Origin: an uncultured Veillonella sp.
GTDB lineage: Bacteria > Bacillota > Negativicutes > Veillonellales > Veillonellaceae
Direction: 5' to 3'
Assembly (NCBI GenBank): GCA_900544365.1
Contig: UQVF01000032.1
Location: forward strand, 1-21,526
DNA: 21,526 nt
Shown here one piece after another: positions 14,131 through 21,526 of this stretch. Both the position numbers and the translations under genes were made by a program. Position 1 is the stretch's first letter, and each line of letters starts with the position of its first letter. A model generated the notes under the pieces. It searched no databases. It saw nothing but the letters and a program-made list of their open reading frames with translations, and was not told the origin of the DNA.

Positions 14131-14667
14131 TTATAACTTAAATTTGAACTTACTTTCAATCATGTCTCTGATGGTATCTAAAAACTTTCCCATCATTACA
14201 TTTCCACCATCACGCATATTTTCTAGTACACTCAAAAATTCTGCTGAGGCTAAATATAACCAAACTAAATTAACTACAAAGGCTTCTTTCCCTGCCATAA
14301 AATCAAAGCACCAACCTATGGCTGTAGCAAATACATATGTCATTACCTTTGTCACAAAGGGCTTTCTCATATGTTTTGATGAAATTAACCCCTTTTCAAA
14401 AGCAGGAATGATTGCTACATACTTATCCCAAGCAGATATACTTTCTTTATCTGCTCCCGCTTCTACCAACATCTGATAGGCTATTGCTCCCCATCTAGTC
14501 AGTAAATCAAATAAGACTAATAAAATAAACACGCCCAGCACTTGAACGTGTTTTAAATTCATTAGCCATATAGCTGCACTACCTATGAATGATAGCCCCA
14601 CTTTTATAATCCACGACTCTACTATAATATCTCGTAAAGATTCTAAAAATCCCATATCGTATACCAT
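14131..14667 (-). CDS. phage holin (holin family 4-like)
   Basis: The 178-residue protein has several hydrophobic segments (IIKVGLSFIGSAAIWLMN; VLGVFILLVLFDLLTRWGA; VMTYVFATAIGWCFDF; VVNLVWLYLASAEFLSVLE) and the pattern FDLLTRWGA...KG followed by SAEFLSVLENM, typical of the toxin-secretion/phage-lysis holin family. It would permeabilise the inner membrane at lysis. The ATG at 14667 has AAGG about 6 bases upstream; an ATG at 14655 is an alternative. The endolysin follows at once. Confidence 0.87.
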   Translation of the reverse strand: MVYDMGFLESLRDIIVESWIIKVGLSFIGSAAIWLMNLKHVQVLGVFILLVLFDLLTRWGAIAYQMLVEAGADKESISAWDKYVAIIPAFEKGLISSKHMRKPFVTKVMTYVFATAIGWCFDFMAGKEAFVVNLVWLYLASAEFLSVLENMRDGGNVMMGKFLDTIRDMIESKFKFKL

Positions 14668-14684
14668 TTTACCTTTTAATACGC

Positions 14685-14732
14685 CTAAACTATAAAATTC
14701 ATCAGATCTGGTTTATCTCTAGCTCTGTTCAT
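14685..14732 (-). CDS. possible 15-residue microprotein before the holin gene
   Basis: An ATG at 14732 with GGAG five bases upstream reads MNRARDKPDLMNFIV and stops 18 bases before the holin start. It may be a leader peptide that couples translation to the holin, or a chance frame. Only the good ribosome site supports it. Confidence 0.3.
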   Translation of the reverse strand: MNRARDKPDLMNFIV

Positions 14733-14762
14733 AATCACTCCTACCCTCTCTCTTGAATAATA

Positions 14763-14909
14763 TTATTCCTCTTTTTTGCCTTCCATATTCATTAAATCAT
14801 TGTGGATACATCCCTCAGTAGGACAAGTACCATCTTGATTGAGTGTTGCATAACACCATTCGCAAAAATGCATAACGGGAATATCTGAGTGTACTGCGTA
14901 GTTATCCAT
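14763..14909 (-). CDS. small Cys-rich (zinc-ribbon-like) phage protein, 48 aa
   Basis: Too short for the usual cutoffs but well supported: its ATG at 14909 directly follows the stop of the upstream gene (TAAATG) and GGAGG lies just before. The product contains FCEWC and, 9 residues on, CPTEGCIH, giving CX2C-X9-CX4C-X-H, which could bind a metal. I recall similar small proteins in Negativicutes prophages but no function. Position between the fibre-linked gene and the holin suggests a late role. Confidence 0.75.
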   Translation of the reverse strand: MDNYAVHSDIPVMHFCEWCYATLNQDGTCPTEGCIHNDLMNMEGKKEE

Positions 14910-15311
14910 TTACTTTACCTCCTTAATCTTTGTAACCATTTCCTGTGTGAGTTTCTTATATTGCTCTTGTAAATCTGCTACATTAGCACCGATCAATGTA
15001 CGCCTTGCTAGTGTCTGTTCTAATGTTTCAAAACGTTTGTCATAGTAGGCTTTAATCTCTGCAATACGTTCTGCCTTAGTAGGTGCTACTGGTTCGGGTA
15101 CATAATCAATAAACTTACCGTTGATGTAACATTTATTGTTTGTTACGAACTCGTTTTGCATTTCTTGTGTACCTGCTAAGTACGTATGATTCGGATATTG
15201 CATTTTAGCAAAATTTAATACCAATTCTTCTGTGTCTCCATGTAACCCTACTAAGTAAGTAGTTACTCGGAGACCTTTTTCATTTAAGACAAAAATATAA
15301 TCGTTGTTCAT
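14910..15311 (-). CDS. tail-fibre-linked protein, possible fibre assembly factor
   Basis: The 133-residue product starts at the ATG at 15311 (GAGGAG, 5 bases). The N-terminal half is a small mixed domain (YIFVLNEKGLRVTTYLVGLH; CYINGKFIDYVPEP), and the C-terminal half is helical (ERIAEIKAYYDKRFETLEQ; VADLQEQYKKLTQEM). Small genes of this shape directly downstream of a fibre gene often encode fibre assembly chaperones or unknown late proteins. Position is the only link to function. Confidence 0.7.
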   Translation of the reverse strand: MNNDYIFVLNEKGLRVTTYLVGLHGDTEELVLNFAKMQYPNHTYLAGTQEMQNEFVTNNKCYINGKFIDYVPEPVAPTKAERIAEIKAYYDKRFETLEQTLARRTLIGANVADLQEQYKKLTQEMVTKIKEVK

Positions 15312-15342
15312 GTTTGCTCCTCTATTTAAATATTATTTATAA

Positions 15343-17637
15343 TTACAGCCCAATTGCTAAATATGCGACTTTATAGCCTGCATATGGTCTTTCAAATAGT
15401 ATATTCATGCCAGCATTATTAACTTCACTATATATGATAGTTGCAGGATTAGTCTTAGTCCCCAACGTCCTTTGCAATGCTATGGTTCCTCTAAAAATAA
15501 CTTTATTTGGGAATGCAATCGCATATGGTTGATTATAATACTGTTGTTTATAGTCCCTAGCATCCTTTTCTTCAGTAATTCCCCCTTGGATAATTAGATT
15601 CCCGAATGCTTGCCCTAAACATAGGTACCATGCATTCTCATTAGAAAAATCATATCTAACACCTTTACTTTTTAACACTTCCGTAATATCAACATTTACA
15701 CCGCCTAATAGTTCTTTCACTACTGCCAATGTAGGAGCAAGATTTGTATTGGTATCTGCCTTATTATTAGTAAACAATTTTAAAAGAGTAGATACATCCC
15801 CTTTTGTAATGGTTAACCCCTCATTATGTTTTGTTATATCTGTAACAGTTGCATCATAATCACCATGATAATGCCATGCCCCCCATGCATTATAGAACGT
15901 TCGATAGCAAATATTACAAGGTTTGTTATTCCCCCCATAAGAGTAGAATACTTGTGTAATCTTATTAGTATCACTTTTAATCACCTGTACTACACCATAG
16001 TAGTAAACTCGTGTACTGCTCGGTGCGTTTCTCCAACCCCACATGCTTGCGGTTGCTTCATACATACCAGTATCTGTGAGATTATTCCAATCATTGATAC
16101 TAGTAGGCATAGGCTTCATACTCATGTATTTGTTAAGATTATGTGAAGTGGAGTCTATATTATGTTCACTAATTTTAGTGGCAATAGAATTATTTATATC
16201 ACTTACCTTTCTTTTCTCTTCTTCAAAAGATGTTTGTAATGGAGAAATTAACTCACGCCCAATATCGTTTTTAATAGTTCCTTTTAAGGGAGCAATCAAT
16301 TCACGATTTATATCATTTTTTATATTCGTTTGAATCGTTTGTAGTTCACCTTTTGTCACCCAGTTAGTTATTTTGCTTTGTAGATCTGTTTGTGTTACAC
16401 AATTTCCAATTTTACTTTGAAATTCTTCTTTTGTTACCCAATTATTAATTTTACTTTGTAGATCTTCTTGCGTTACCCAGTTACCAGTTTTGGCTGCTCC
16501 AGCTTTGTTGGCCCATTCCTTGGCTTTCTGCACCTCTGATGTAGCACTAGACACATATCCTTGCATATCTCTTACAATAGTGGCAGCATAACTTTTATAT
16601 TCTTGTAATAGCTGATTTACAGTATCTCTCATCGATTCAACTTCTCTATTCTTATCCAGAATCGATTGTTGCATGCTTTGAATCCCATTAGATATACCCT
16701 TTACTTGTTCTATTGCTTGTTCTAAATTATGAGCATGACCTTCAGCAGCACTGACCTTTTCAATAACACTTGCTTTTAATTGATTAATCTCTTCTTTAGT
16801 AGCTATAGTAGAGGATTGTATATTACGTAATTCTGCTATGGAGTTTTCCATAGTTCCAACATAACCTTTTATTTCCCGTGCTTTACTTTCTACAGTTCCT
16901 ACACTTTCTAAGATATCACTATTTTTTAATCGTCTTGTAATATCATTTTCTACTTGTTCTAAACTTTGTAATACTGTCTGTTCTGTAAATCGTATTTCTT
17001 GCTTGGCTCTTTCCTTCAATGTTTCAGTATCTCTATCTACTCGACTAAGCTTTTCTTTAATTTCCCCATACATTGTCAGTGATTCTGTATGGATTCCATC
17101 TATTTGCGCTTTAATTCTATCAATATTAGCTTTAGTAGAGGTGACTTCACTTGTAATACGTTCCACTCCATCAAATGGATTTTCTACAAGTTCAATTGCA
17201 TTTCTTTCACGGTTGATACGTAAATAGGCGTTTCCTATTTGTGTCGGAATCACAGTATCAAACTGTTCTGATAACACTTGTAGTGGTATACCTTTATGAT
17301 GACTACCTAATTCCTGTATCATACGAACAATCTTATCTAATTGCCCTTGTAATGCTGTATAAATTGGTTCATTAGGCAACTGTAATGTATTGTTCCGTGG
17401 AGTTTCCCTAGTAAGCAATACACTTTCATTCCTTGCAAGTGGAGTACCATTCTTTGGATACGTGTATTGCTTAGTAGTAGGATTAAACTCAAAATTTGTA
17501 GAAATTCGTTTTGTTTTCCCATTGCTGATGACGTAACCTACAATGTCCTCTTTCCTTGTGAACGAATACGGGTATGCAAAGTTCTTATTCTGACCATCCC
17601 CTTCGTACATAATACTCACTCTTTCATCATTAACCAT
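15343..17637 (-). CDS. phage tail fibre with T7-like N-terminus and pyocin-knob tip
   Basis: The ATG at 17637 (AAGGAGA upstream) gives 764 residues. Residues 1 to about 115 resemble the T7 tail-fibre N-terminal domain that binds the tail (VSIMYEGDGQNKNFAYPYSF; later VLLTRETPRNN; LDKIVRMIQEL). About 120-480 is a long coiled-coil stalk. Four 13-residue repeats (NWVTQEDLQSKI type) lie at 16342-16497. About 500-600 is a pyocin-knob-like module (INDWNNLTDTGMYEAT; WGAWHYHGD), and the rest is a beta-rich tip probably contacting the host surface. An open frame extends 16 codons upstream to 17685, through the terminator-like hairpin. The gene sets host recognition and supports a podovirus-like particle. 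Confidence 0.9.
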   Translation of the reverse strand: MVNDERVSIMYEGDGQNKNFAYPYSFTRKEDIVGYVISNGKTKRISTNFEFNPTTKQYTYPKNGTPLARNESVLLTRETPRNNTLQLPNEPIYTALQGQLDKIVRMIQELGSHHKGIPLQVLSEQFDTVIPTQIGNAYLRINRERNAIELVENPFDGVERITSEVTSTKANIDRIKAQIDGIHTESLTMYGEIKEKLSRVDRDTETLKERAKQEIRFTEQTVLQSLEQVENDITRRLKNSDILESVGTVESKAREIKGYVGTMENSIAELRNIQSSTIATKEEINQLKASVIEKVSAAEGHAHNLEQAIEQVKGISNGIQSMQQSILDKNREVESMRDTVNQLLQEYKSYAATIVRDMQGYVSSATSEVQKAKEWANKAGAAKTGNWVTQEDLQSKINNWVTKEEFQSKIGNCVTQTDLQSKITNWVTKGELQTIQTNIKNDINRELIAPLKGTIKNDIGRELISPLQTSFEEEKRKVSDINNSIATKISEHNIDSTSHNLNKYMSMKPMPTSINDWNNLTDTGMYEATASMWGWRNAPSSTRVYYYGVVQVIKSDTNKITQVFYSYGGNNKPCNICYRTFYNAWGAWHYHGDYDATVTDITKHNEGLTITKGDVSTLLKLFTNNKADTNTNLAPTLAVVKELLGGVNVDITEVLKSKGVRYDFSNENAWYLCLGQAFGNLIIQGGITEEKDARDYKQQYYNQPYAIAFPNKVIFRGTIALQRTLGTKTNPATIIYSEVNNAGMNILFERPYAGYKVAYLAIGL
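16342..16497 (-). repeat. four tandem 39-base repeats in the fibre stalk
   Basis: Units at 16342-16380, 16381-16419, 16420-16458 and 16459-16497 encode near copies of N-x-VT-(Q/K)-x-(D/E)-(L/F)-Q-S-K-I. The two inner units are the closest in DNA sequence. They fit short coiled-coil or linker repeats that could grow or shrink by slippage. Confidence 0.85.
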
Positions 17638-17672
17638 ATGTGTCTCCTTTCTACTGTGCCTTTGAATATAAA

Positions 17673-17699
17673 AGGAGCTATCCACGATAGATAGCTCCT
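17673..17699 (-). terminator. terminator-like hairpin between the polyvalent and fibre genes
   Basis: A perfect 10-bp stem (AGGAGCTATC with GATAGCTCCT) and 7-base loop lies 5 bases past the stop at 17705-17707, followed on the minus strand by TTTATATTC. The T-run is weak, so it may lower rather than stop transcription into the fibre gene. Confidence 0.6.
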
Positions 17700-17704
17700 A
17701 ATTA

Positions 17705-20700
17705 CTATTTTCTTTTTTCCTCACGACTTCGAAGATTCTTATCAAATGCAATGGCAGTGATTAAATCCCTTAGTGTAGCTTCTGTATTAGAAAATGACCA
17801 TTTTGCTAGTGTCCAAAAACCATCAGTAAAGGTATCACTAAATCCTGTGAGACGATTGCTCACCTGGCTTGTTGACCGCATCACATCAATCCAAGATTTT
17901 TTACTGCTTTTCACGTTTCTATACAACTCTAATAATTTTGGCATTAGACTAAGGGCAACAGTTTCATTTCCCTTACTCATACTAGGTTTACCCATAGCCA
18001 TATCCATAGCTAAGGAAACTCCATCTCTAAGTATTGGTAACCCTACAAACGATCCTGTAACCACTGACGATAACATTTTTTTCAAAAGGCTTTCTACATC
18101 ATCGTCATCACCAGACCAGGTGGACCGCAATAAAGCCTCTGACATATTCTGTAATACTACCCAGAATAAGATGTGGTTAAAGAGTTTCATATAATCTTGT
18201 TTATCTACGACTGCATAACCACCTTCTACCAATGCATTCAAAACTGTATTGGCATACGTATAAAATGGTGTAAATAAAGCTACTAGACTGTTTTTCTTTC
18301 GTTGCAACTCTACAGAGTCTTTCGTATCCCCTGAACCAAACACTCTACGAACTTGTCTATCCGCCGCTGATATAGCTTCTGCTTCAATATATTCTTGATC
18401 TAGACCCTTAGGCAATAACTCTGCTACTTTCTGTTCATAAGCAAATTTCCATAACGGCATAGACAGCATTAAATCTGTTTCCGTGATAAATACATATCCA
18501 TACCGACTAATCGTATCTCGCACCTCTTTTGTCATGTGCTTGGTTTCAGATATTCTTCGCCCAATATCACTATTAGGAAAGAAGGTCATACCTTTACCGC
18601 CAATACTTAACCCTTCATGTAAATCATGATCTAGCGTATGTATGCGCTCACGTAAAAAGATACTTCGCTCCATAACGAATTTTCGGTTTGATACATACCT
18701 ATCGGATAAAGGGTATCCCATAAACTCTGTAATCGCTCGGACTGTATTTACTAAGCCAATTTCTTTTGTCATCGGAATCACATTCAATACATTAAGTAAG
18801 GCTGTACTCGTCCTATAGGACATAATAGCCATAGATGTATTTCGTCTTAAATCTTGCAATACTCTATCTAACCTTGAAGATTTACTAATCTCACTCTGCC
18901 AATTATCTCGTACCCATGTCTTCAACATTTGTAATGTTTCTACACCTGTAGTACGAACAATATAGTCACTGAGTGCCCGATTATTTAATAGACGATTCAC
19001 ATCCGTAGCCGCTTCACGCATGCTAATATGGTTAATCGCTTCATCAATAGCACGTGGAATCACATCAAAGGATAGTAGTAGCTTTTTCCCTTTCACTAAC
19101 TGTACACGACTTTTGGTAGCACTCATACCCATACCCCATACAGCGTTAGATGACATTTGTGATTTTATAATATCTTCTACTTCATAATCCTTAGCAGCAC
19201 CATCTACAGTCGGATCATATACGATAGGATAATATTGTCCACGAATCTTACGTCCATTAATGGTGAAAGTCACACCTTTTTCTTTATGCATAGATGAACC
19301 ATATAATCGCTCTTGAACAGCACTACGTTCTGCATAATAAGAGTTGATAAGTTCCCATGTTTTCTCCACAAAATCCCAATCTTTATCATCCAAGAACTCA
19401 CTAAAAGCTTTATCTATTAGAACTTCTGCTTCTTCCTGGTCACTTAACCCTACCGTTTCAATAACACGTTGCCGATTATTTTTTGTCCCCCAGTTTAAAG
19501 CCAAGGCTAATACCTGCTCTTTCGTCATGCTATACACGGTGCCAATGTTATACATACGTTCCGTTCTAATATGAAATAGTTCTTTTTTCTCGTACACCTT
19601 CATCACTTGTTGTAAATTACGAGTGGCATCTTCTAACATTTCCTTACCTTTTACAGTGGCTCTATTAATTGGTTCATAAATATAACGATTCCATACACCA
19701 GCCTTATCATCATCGTAACGACGAAGTATAGTTTCTACTTTTACTAGGCTTAACATATATCCAGAGAATGTATCTTGTAACCGTCCGAAGAACCCTTGCT
19801 GATTGGCTTGCGTTAGTAAATCTTTAGTATTTGATTGTAATCGTTTACTGCCTTCAATGATGAGTTCTGCTCCTGCATCTTCAAAAGAGATGCTTTCGCC
19901 TTGTTCATTTAGGATACTTACACCTTCATACTGTTGTGCACCTTGTGTATAAACTGCTTTTAGTAATTGCCCAATATCTAATAGTTGGTCAAACGTTAAC
20001 TGTTTCCATGATTTTGGCTTTTCTATTAGCTCCATAATCCATGGGTCTAATGTCATCTTGGTTTCTGCTTTATCCTGGAACTCCGCATCAGGATCTAGCA
20101 ACAATAGCACGTCTCCAATAGTAAACCCTTTAGATGGTTCTATGCCATCACGATTGACTAAATTTAATTGATACATCATATGTTGAATAAAGTATCTAGC
20201 AGAAGAGTGAATCCGTTTCGGTGATTTAGGTCGTGAAATACTTTGGTACTTTTTCTTTAAATCCCTTTCTAACGTTTCCACTTCACGTAAATTATCATAG
20301 GCTGCACGTGCCATAGCTTGATAATATAACTGCTGTTGCTTATGATGAAAGGCTTCATCCATTTGCCCCTTTGAAATAGCAATATCTGCCTTTCTTGCGG
20401 AGCTAGCACTTTTATTTTGATACGTTTTAAATGAAGTAGCCTGTGGGATTGTCATAGTTCGCAAGGCATTATGGGCTTTCTCCATCATATCTTCTGTACT
20501 CCATAAGGATAACCCTCGCAAAGCTCGCATATTACTAATCCCTGTTTGTAATTCTTCTTGCAGTTTTTTTATTTCTTCACTCTGCTGTGCTGAATCTTTT
20601 TCTTGTAATTTCCGAACTTTCTTTTGTACTTTATCATCTTCTATAGCAGATGCTACACGTTCAATAGATGATGGATCATTGACATCGATATCTCCTAAAG

Positions 20701-21526
20701 CGCTAATAAGCTCAAAATGTTTTGCTACTGCTTTATTTGTATCTTTACGAATGGCTTCCGCTTCATAGGCAGTAATTCGTTGCATTCCCTCTGTGGTAAG
20801 CAAATACTCTTCTGCAATCTTTTTAACCACTTCATAATCATGTGTAAATCGCTCTACTTCTTCACGCTTAGATTGTATCTCCTTTGCCACCACTCCATTC
20901 ATTGGTCCTATACCATCGTTAACTTCCCCGTCTATAAGAGCCTGTTCGCTATGGTACGGTGTCCCTTCTAGTCCAGCCACACCAAAGGCATCAAAACGTA
21001 CTCTTGCTTGATACACTGGATATTGTTCTACTAATTGTCGCTGCAACGTTTCTTCTAGTTCTGGAATAGATGCTTCAAACTCTTCTAGCTTTGTATTGGC
21101 CAATTCTTTCATATACGTAGTTAGCACTTTTTCTTTTGCTTTTTCTCGAATGCGATCGAGTTTTTCTTGCCATTCTACTTGCTTTTCTTCTGTGAAAGAT
21201 TGATATAGCCCCGTTCTTTCAAAGCTATCTAAACCTTGCTGTGTGATATAGGAATTGATATCCTCTTCCGTTGCAAGCATTCGTGCCATGACATCTTGCA
21301 CTTCTTTAGGTGGTAATCCACCTAGGAGTGTTACACTTTTATATAAAGCACTAAGCCATTCTTTAAAACGACGGAATATACGTTCTAATACTTTAGTTGG
21401 TGCTTTTCCTTCACGAACATAGGCCTCAAAACCTGTAGCAAATTTCTCATGTGCCTCTGTATTATTAGTGCCTTCTGTATCGGACCATCCACTCCACTCT
21501 TTAATGGTATTCCAATCCTCTACTAC
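17705..21526 (-). CDS. very large phage polyvalent/internal virion protein, C-terminal 1273 residues
   Basis: The frame is open through the right edge, so the gene starts outside the window; a GTG at 21301 is not a convincing start because coding-like sequence continues in frame before it (HEKFATGFEAYVREGKAP, then RIFRRFKEWLSALYKS). That pattern is common next to protease-like domains in large polyvalent proteins of phages. The body is mostly helical (coiled-coil around EEIKKLQEELQTGISNMRAL) and near the C-terminus carries DRQVRRVFGSGDTKDSVELQ and FYTYANTVLNALVEGG, with membrane-like segments (HILFWVVLQNMSEALL; LPILRDGVSLAMDMAMG), which recall the LPD38-type region. In podovirus-like phages such proteins may be packed in the head and enter the cell with DNA; here that is inference. 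A hairpin follows the stop. Confidence 0.8.
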   Translation of the reverse strand, partial: VVEDWNTIKEWSGWSDTEGTNNTEAHEKFATGFEAYVREGKAPTKVLERIFRRFKEWLSALYKSVTLLGGLPPKEVQDVMARMLATEEDINSYITQQGLDSFERTGLYQSFTEEKQVEWQEKLDRIREKAKEKVLTTYMKELANTKLEEFEASIPELEETLQRQLVEQYPVYQARVRFDAFGVAGLEGTPYHSEQALIDGEVNDGIGPMNGVVAKEIQSKREEVERFTHDYEVVKKIAEEYLLTTEGMQRITAYEAEAIRKDTNKAVAKHFELISALGDIDVNDPSSIERVASAIEDDKVQKKVRKLQEKDSAQQSEEIKKLQEELQTGISNMRALRGLSLWSTEDMMEKAHNALRTMTIPQATSFKTYQNKSASSARKADIAISKGQMDEAFHHKQQQLYYQAMARAAYDNLREVETLERDLKKKYQSISRPKSPKRIHSSARYFIQHMMYQLNLVNRDGIEPSKGFTIGDVLLLLDPDAEFQDKAETKMTLDPWIMELIEKPKSWKQLTFDQLLDIGQLLKAVYTQGAQQYEGVSILNEQGESISFEDAGAELIIEGSKRLQSNTKDLLTQANQQGFFGRLQDTFSGYMLSLVKVETILRRYDDDKAGVWNRYIYEPINRATVKGKEMLEDATRNLQQVMKVYEKKELFHIRTERMYNIGTVYSMTKEQVLALALNWGTKNNRQRVIETVGLSDQEEAEVLIDKAFSEFLDDKDWDFVEKTWELINSYYAERSAVQERLYGSSMHKEKGVTFTINGRKIRGQYYPIVYDPTVDGAAKDYEVEDIIKSQMSSNAVWGMGMSATKSRVQLVKGKKLLLSFDVIPRAIDEAINHISMREAATDVNRLLNNRALSDYIVRTTGVETLQMLKTWVRDNWQSEISKSSRLDRVLQDLRRNTSMAIMSYRTSTALLNVLNVIPMTKEIGLVNTVRAITEFMGYPLSDRYVSNRKFVMERSIFLRERIHTLDHDLHEGLSIGGKGMTFFPNSDIGRRISETKHMTKEVRDTISRYGYVFITETDLMLSMPLWKFAYEQKVAELLPKGLDQEYIEAEAISAADRQVRRVFGSGDTKDSVELQRKKNSLVALFTPFYTYANTVLNALVEGGYAVVDKQDYMKLFNHILFWVVLQNMSEALLRSTWSGDDDDVESLLKKMLSSVVTGSFVGLPILRDGVSLAMDMAMGKPSMSKGNETVALSLMPKLLELYRNVKSSKKSWIDVMRSTSQVSNRLTGFSDTFTDGFWTLAKWSFSNTEATLRDLITAIAFDKNLRSREEKRK

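Larger units (their letters stand above)
13165..21526 (-). mobile_element. prophage, late (tail and lysis) end; incomplete at the right edge
   Basis: All genes from 13244 to the right edge lie on the minus strand and read as phage late functions: polyvalent virion protein, tail fibre, holin, endolysin and spanin-like proteins. The T7-type fibre N-terminus points to a podovirus-like tail. Left limit is set at the late terminator only for convenience; no att repeat or integrase is visible, so the true boundary is unknown. Confidence 0.85.

Noticed and set aside
15826..18194. Plus-strand open frames opposite the fibre and polyvalent genes
   Set aside because: They lack ribosome sites and recognisable protein patterns and lie antisense to well-supported genes.

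Overview
The window looks like AT-rich chromosome of a diderm, anaerobic Firmicute of the class Negativicutes; Veillonella is my best guess. The guess rests on the gene order (rpsB-tsf-pyrH-frr-uppS-cdsA-dxr-rseP-ispG), the short anaerobe-type ThiC, and the style of the prophage genes. I could not run a search, so the genus is an inference.

Layout. (1) 1-7860, all minus strand: a translation and envelope/isoprenoid block. rpsB and tsf come first, behind a sigma70-type promoter and a structured rpsB leader, and end at a strong terminator (6151-6181). Then follows a tightly packed run: pyrH, frr, a 90-codon unknown gene, uppS, cdsA, dxr, rseP and the N-terminal 261 codons of ispG, which runs off the left edge. 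dxr and ispG act in the MEP pathway, which supplies the precursors that UppS turns into the cell-wall lipid carrier; CdsA makes CDP-diacylglycerol; RseP is an intramembrane protease. (2) 7932-10040, minus strand: small exported proteins. These are a signal-peptide protein, a lipoprotein, and a second lipoprotein gene that appears split by a frameshift. (3) 10164-11730, minus strand: thiC under a TPP riboswitch, with an intrinsic terminator and a second hairpin that buries the ribosome-binding site. (4) 11840-13074, plus strand: a short structured RNA with its own promoter and terminator, followed directly by an AbiF/AbiD-type (Abi_2) gene with a HEPN-like R-x4-H motif. This matches the known pairing of an abiF RNA with an Abi_2 protein. 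(5) 13165-21526, minus strand: the late end of a prophage with podovirus-like features. Transcription runs from right to left: a very large polyvalent/virion protein (open at the right edge), a T7-like tail fibre with a pyocin-knob tip, a tail-fibre-linked protein, a small Cys-rich protein, a holin, an M15 endolysin, and two almost fully overlapping coiled-coil membrane/exported proteins that look like spanins.

The most interesting points are the RNA plus AbiF module placed just outside the prophage lysis end, and the pair of spanin-like genes that share about 416 bases in two reading frames and start four bases apart behind one Shine-Dalgarno sequence. No integrase, attachment site, tRNA, rRNA, CRISPR array or insertion sequence was recognised.
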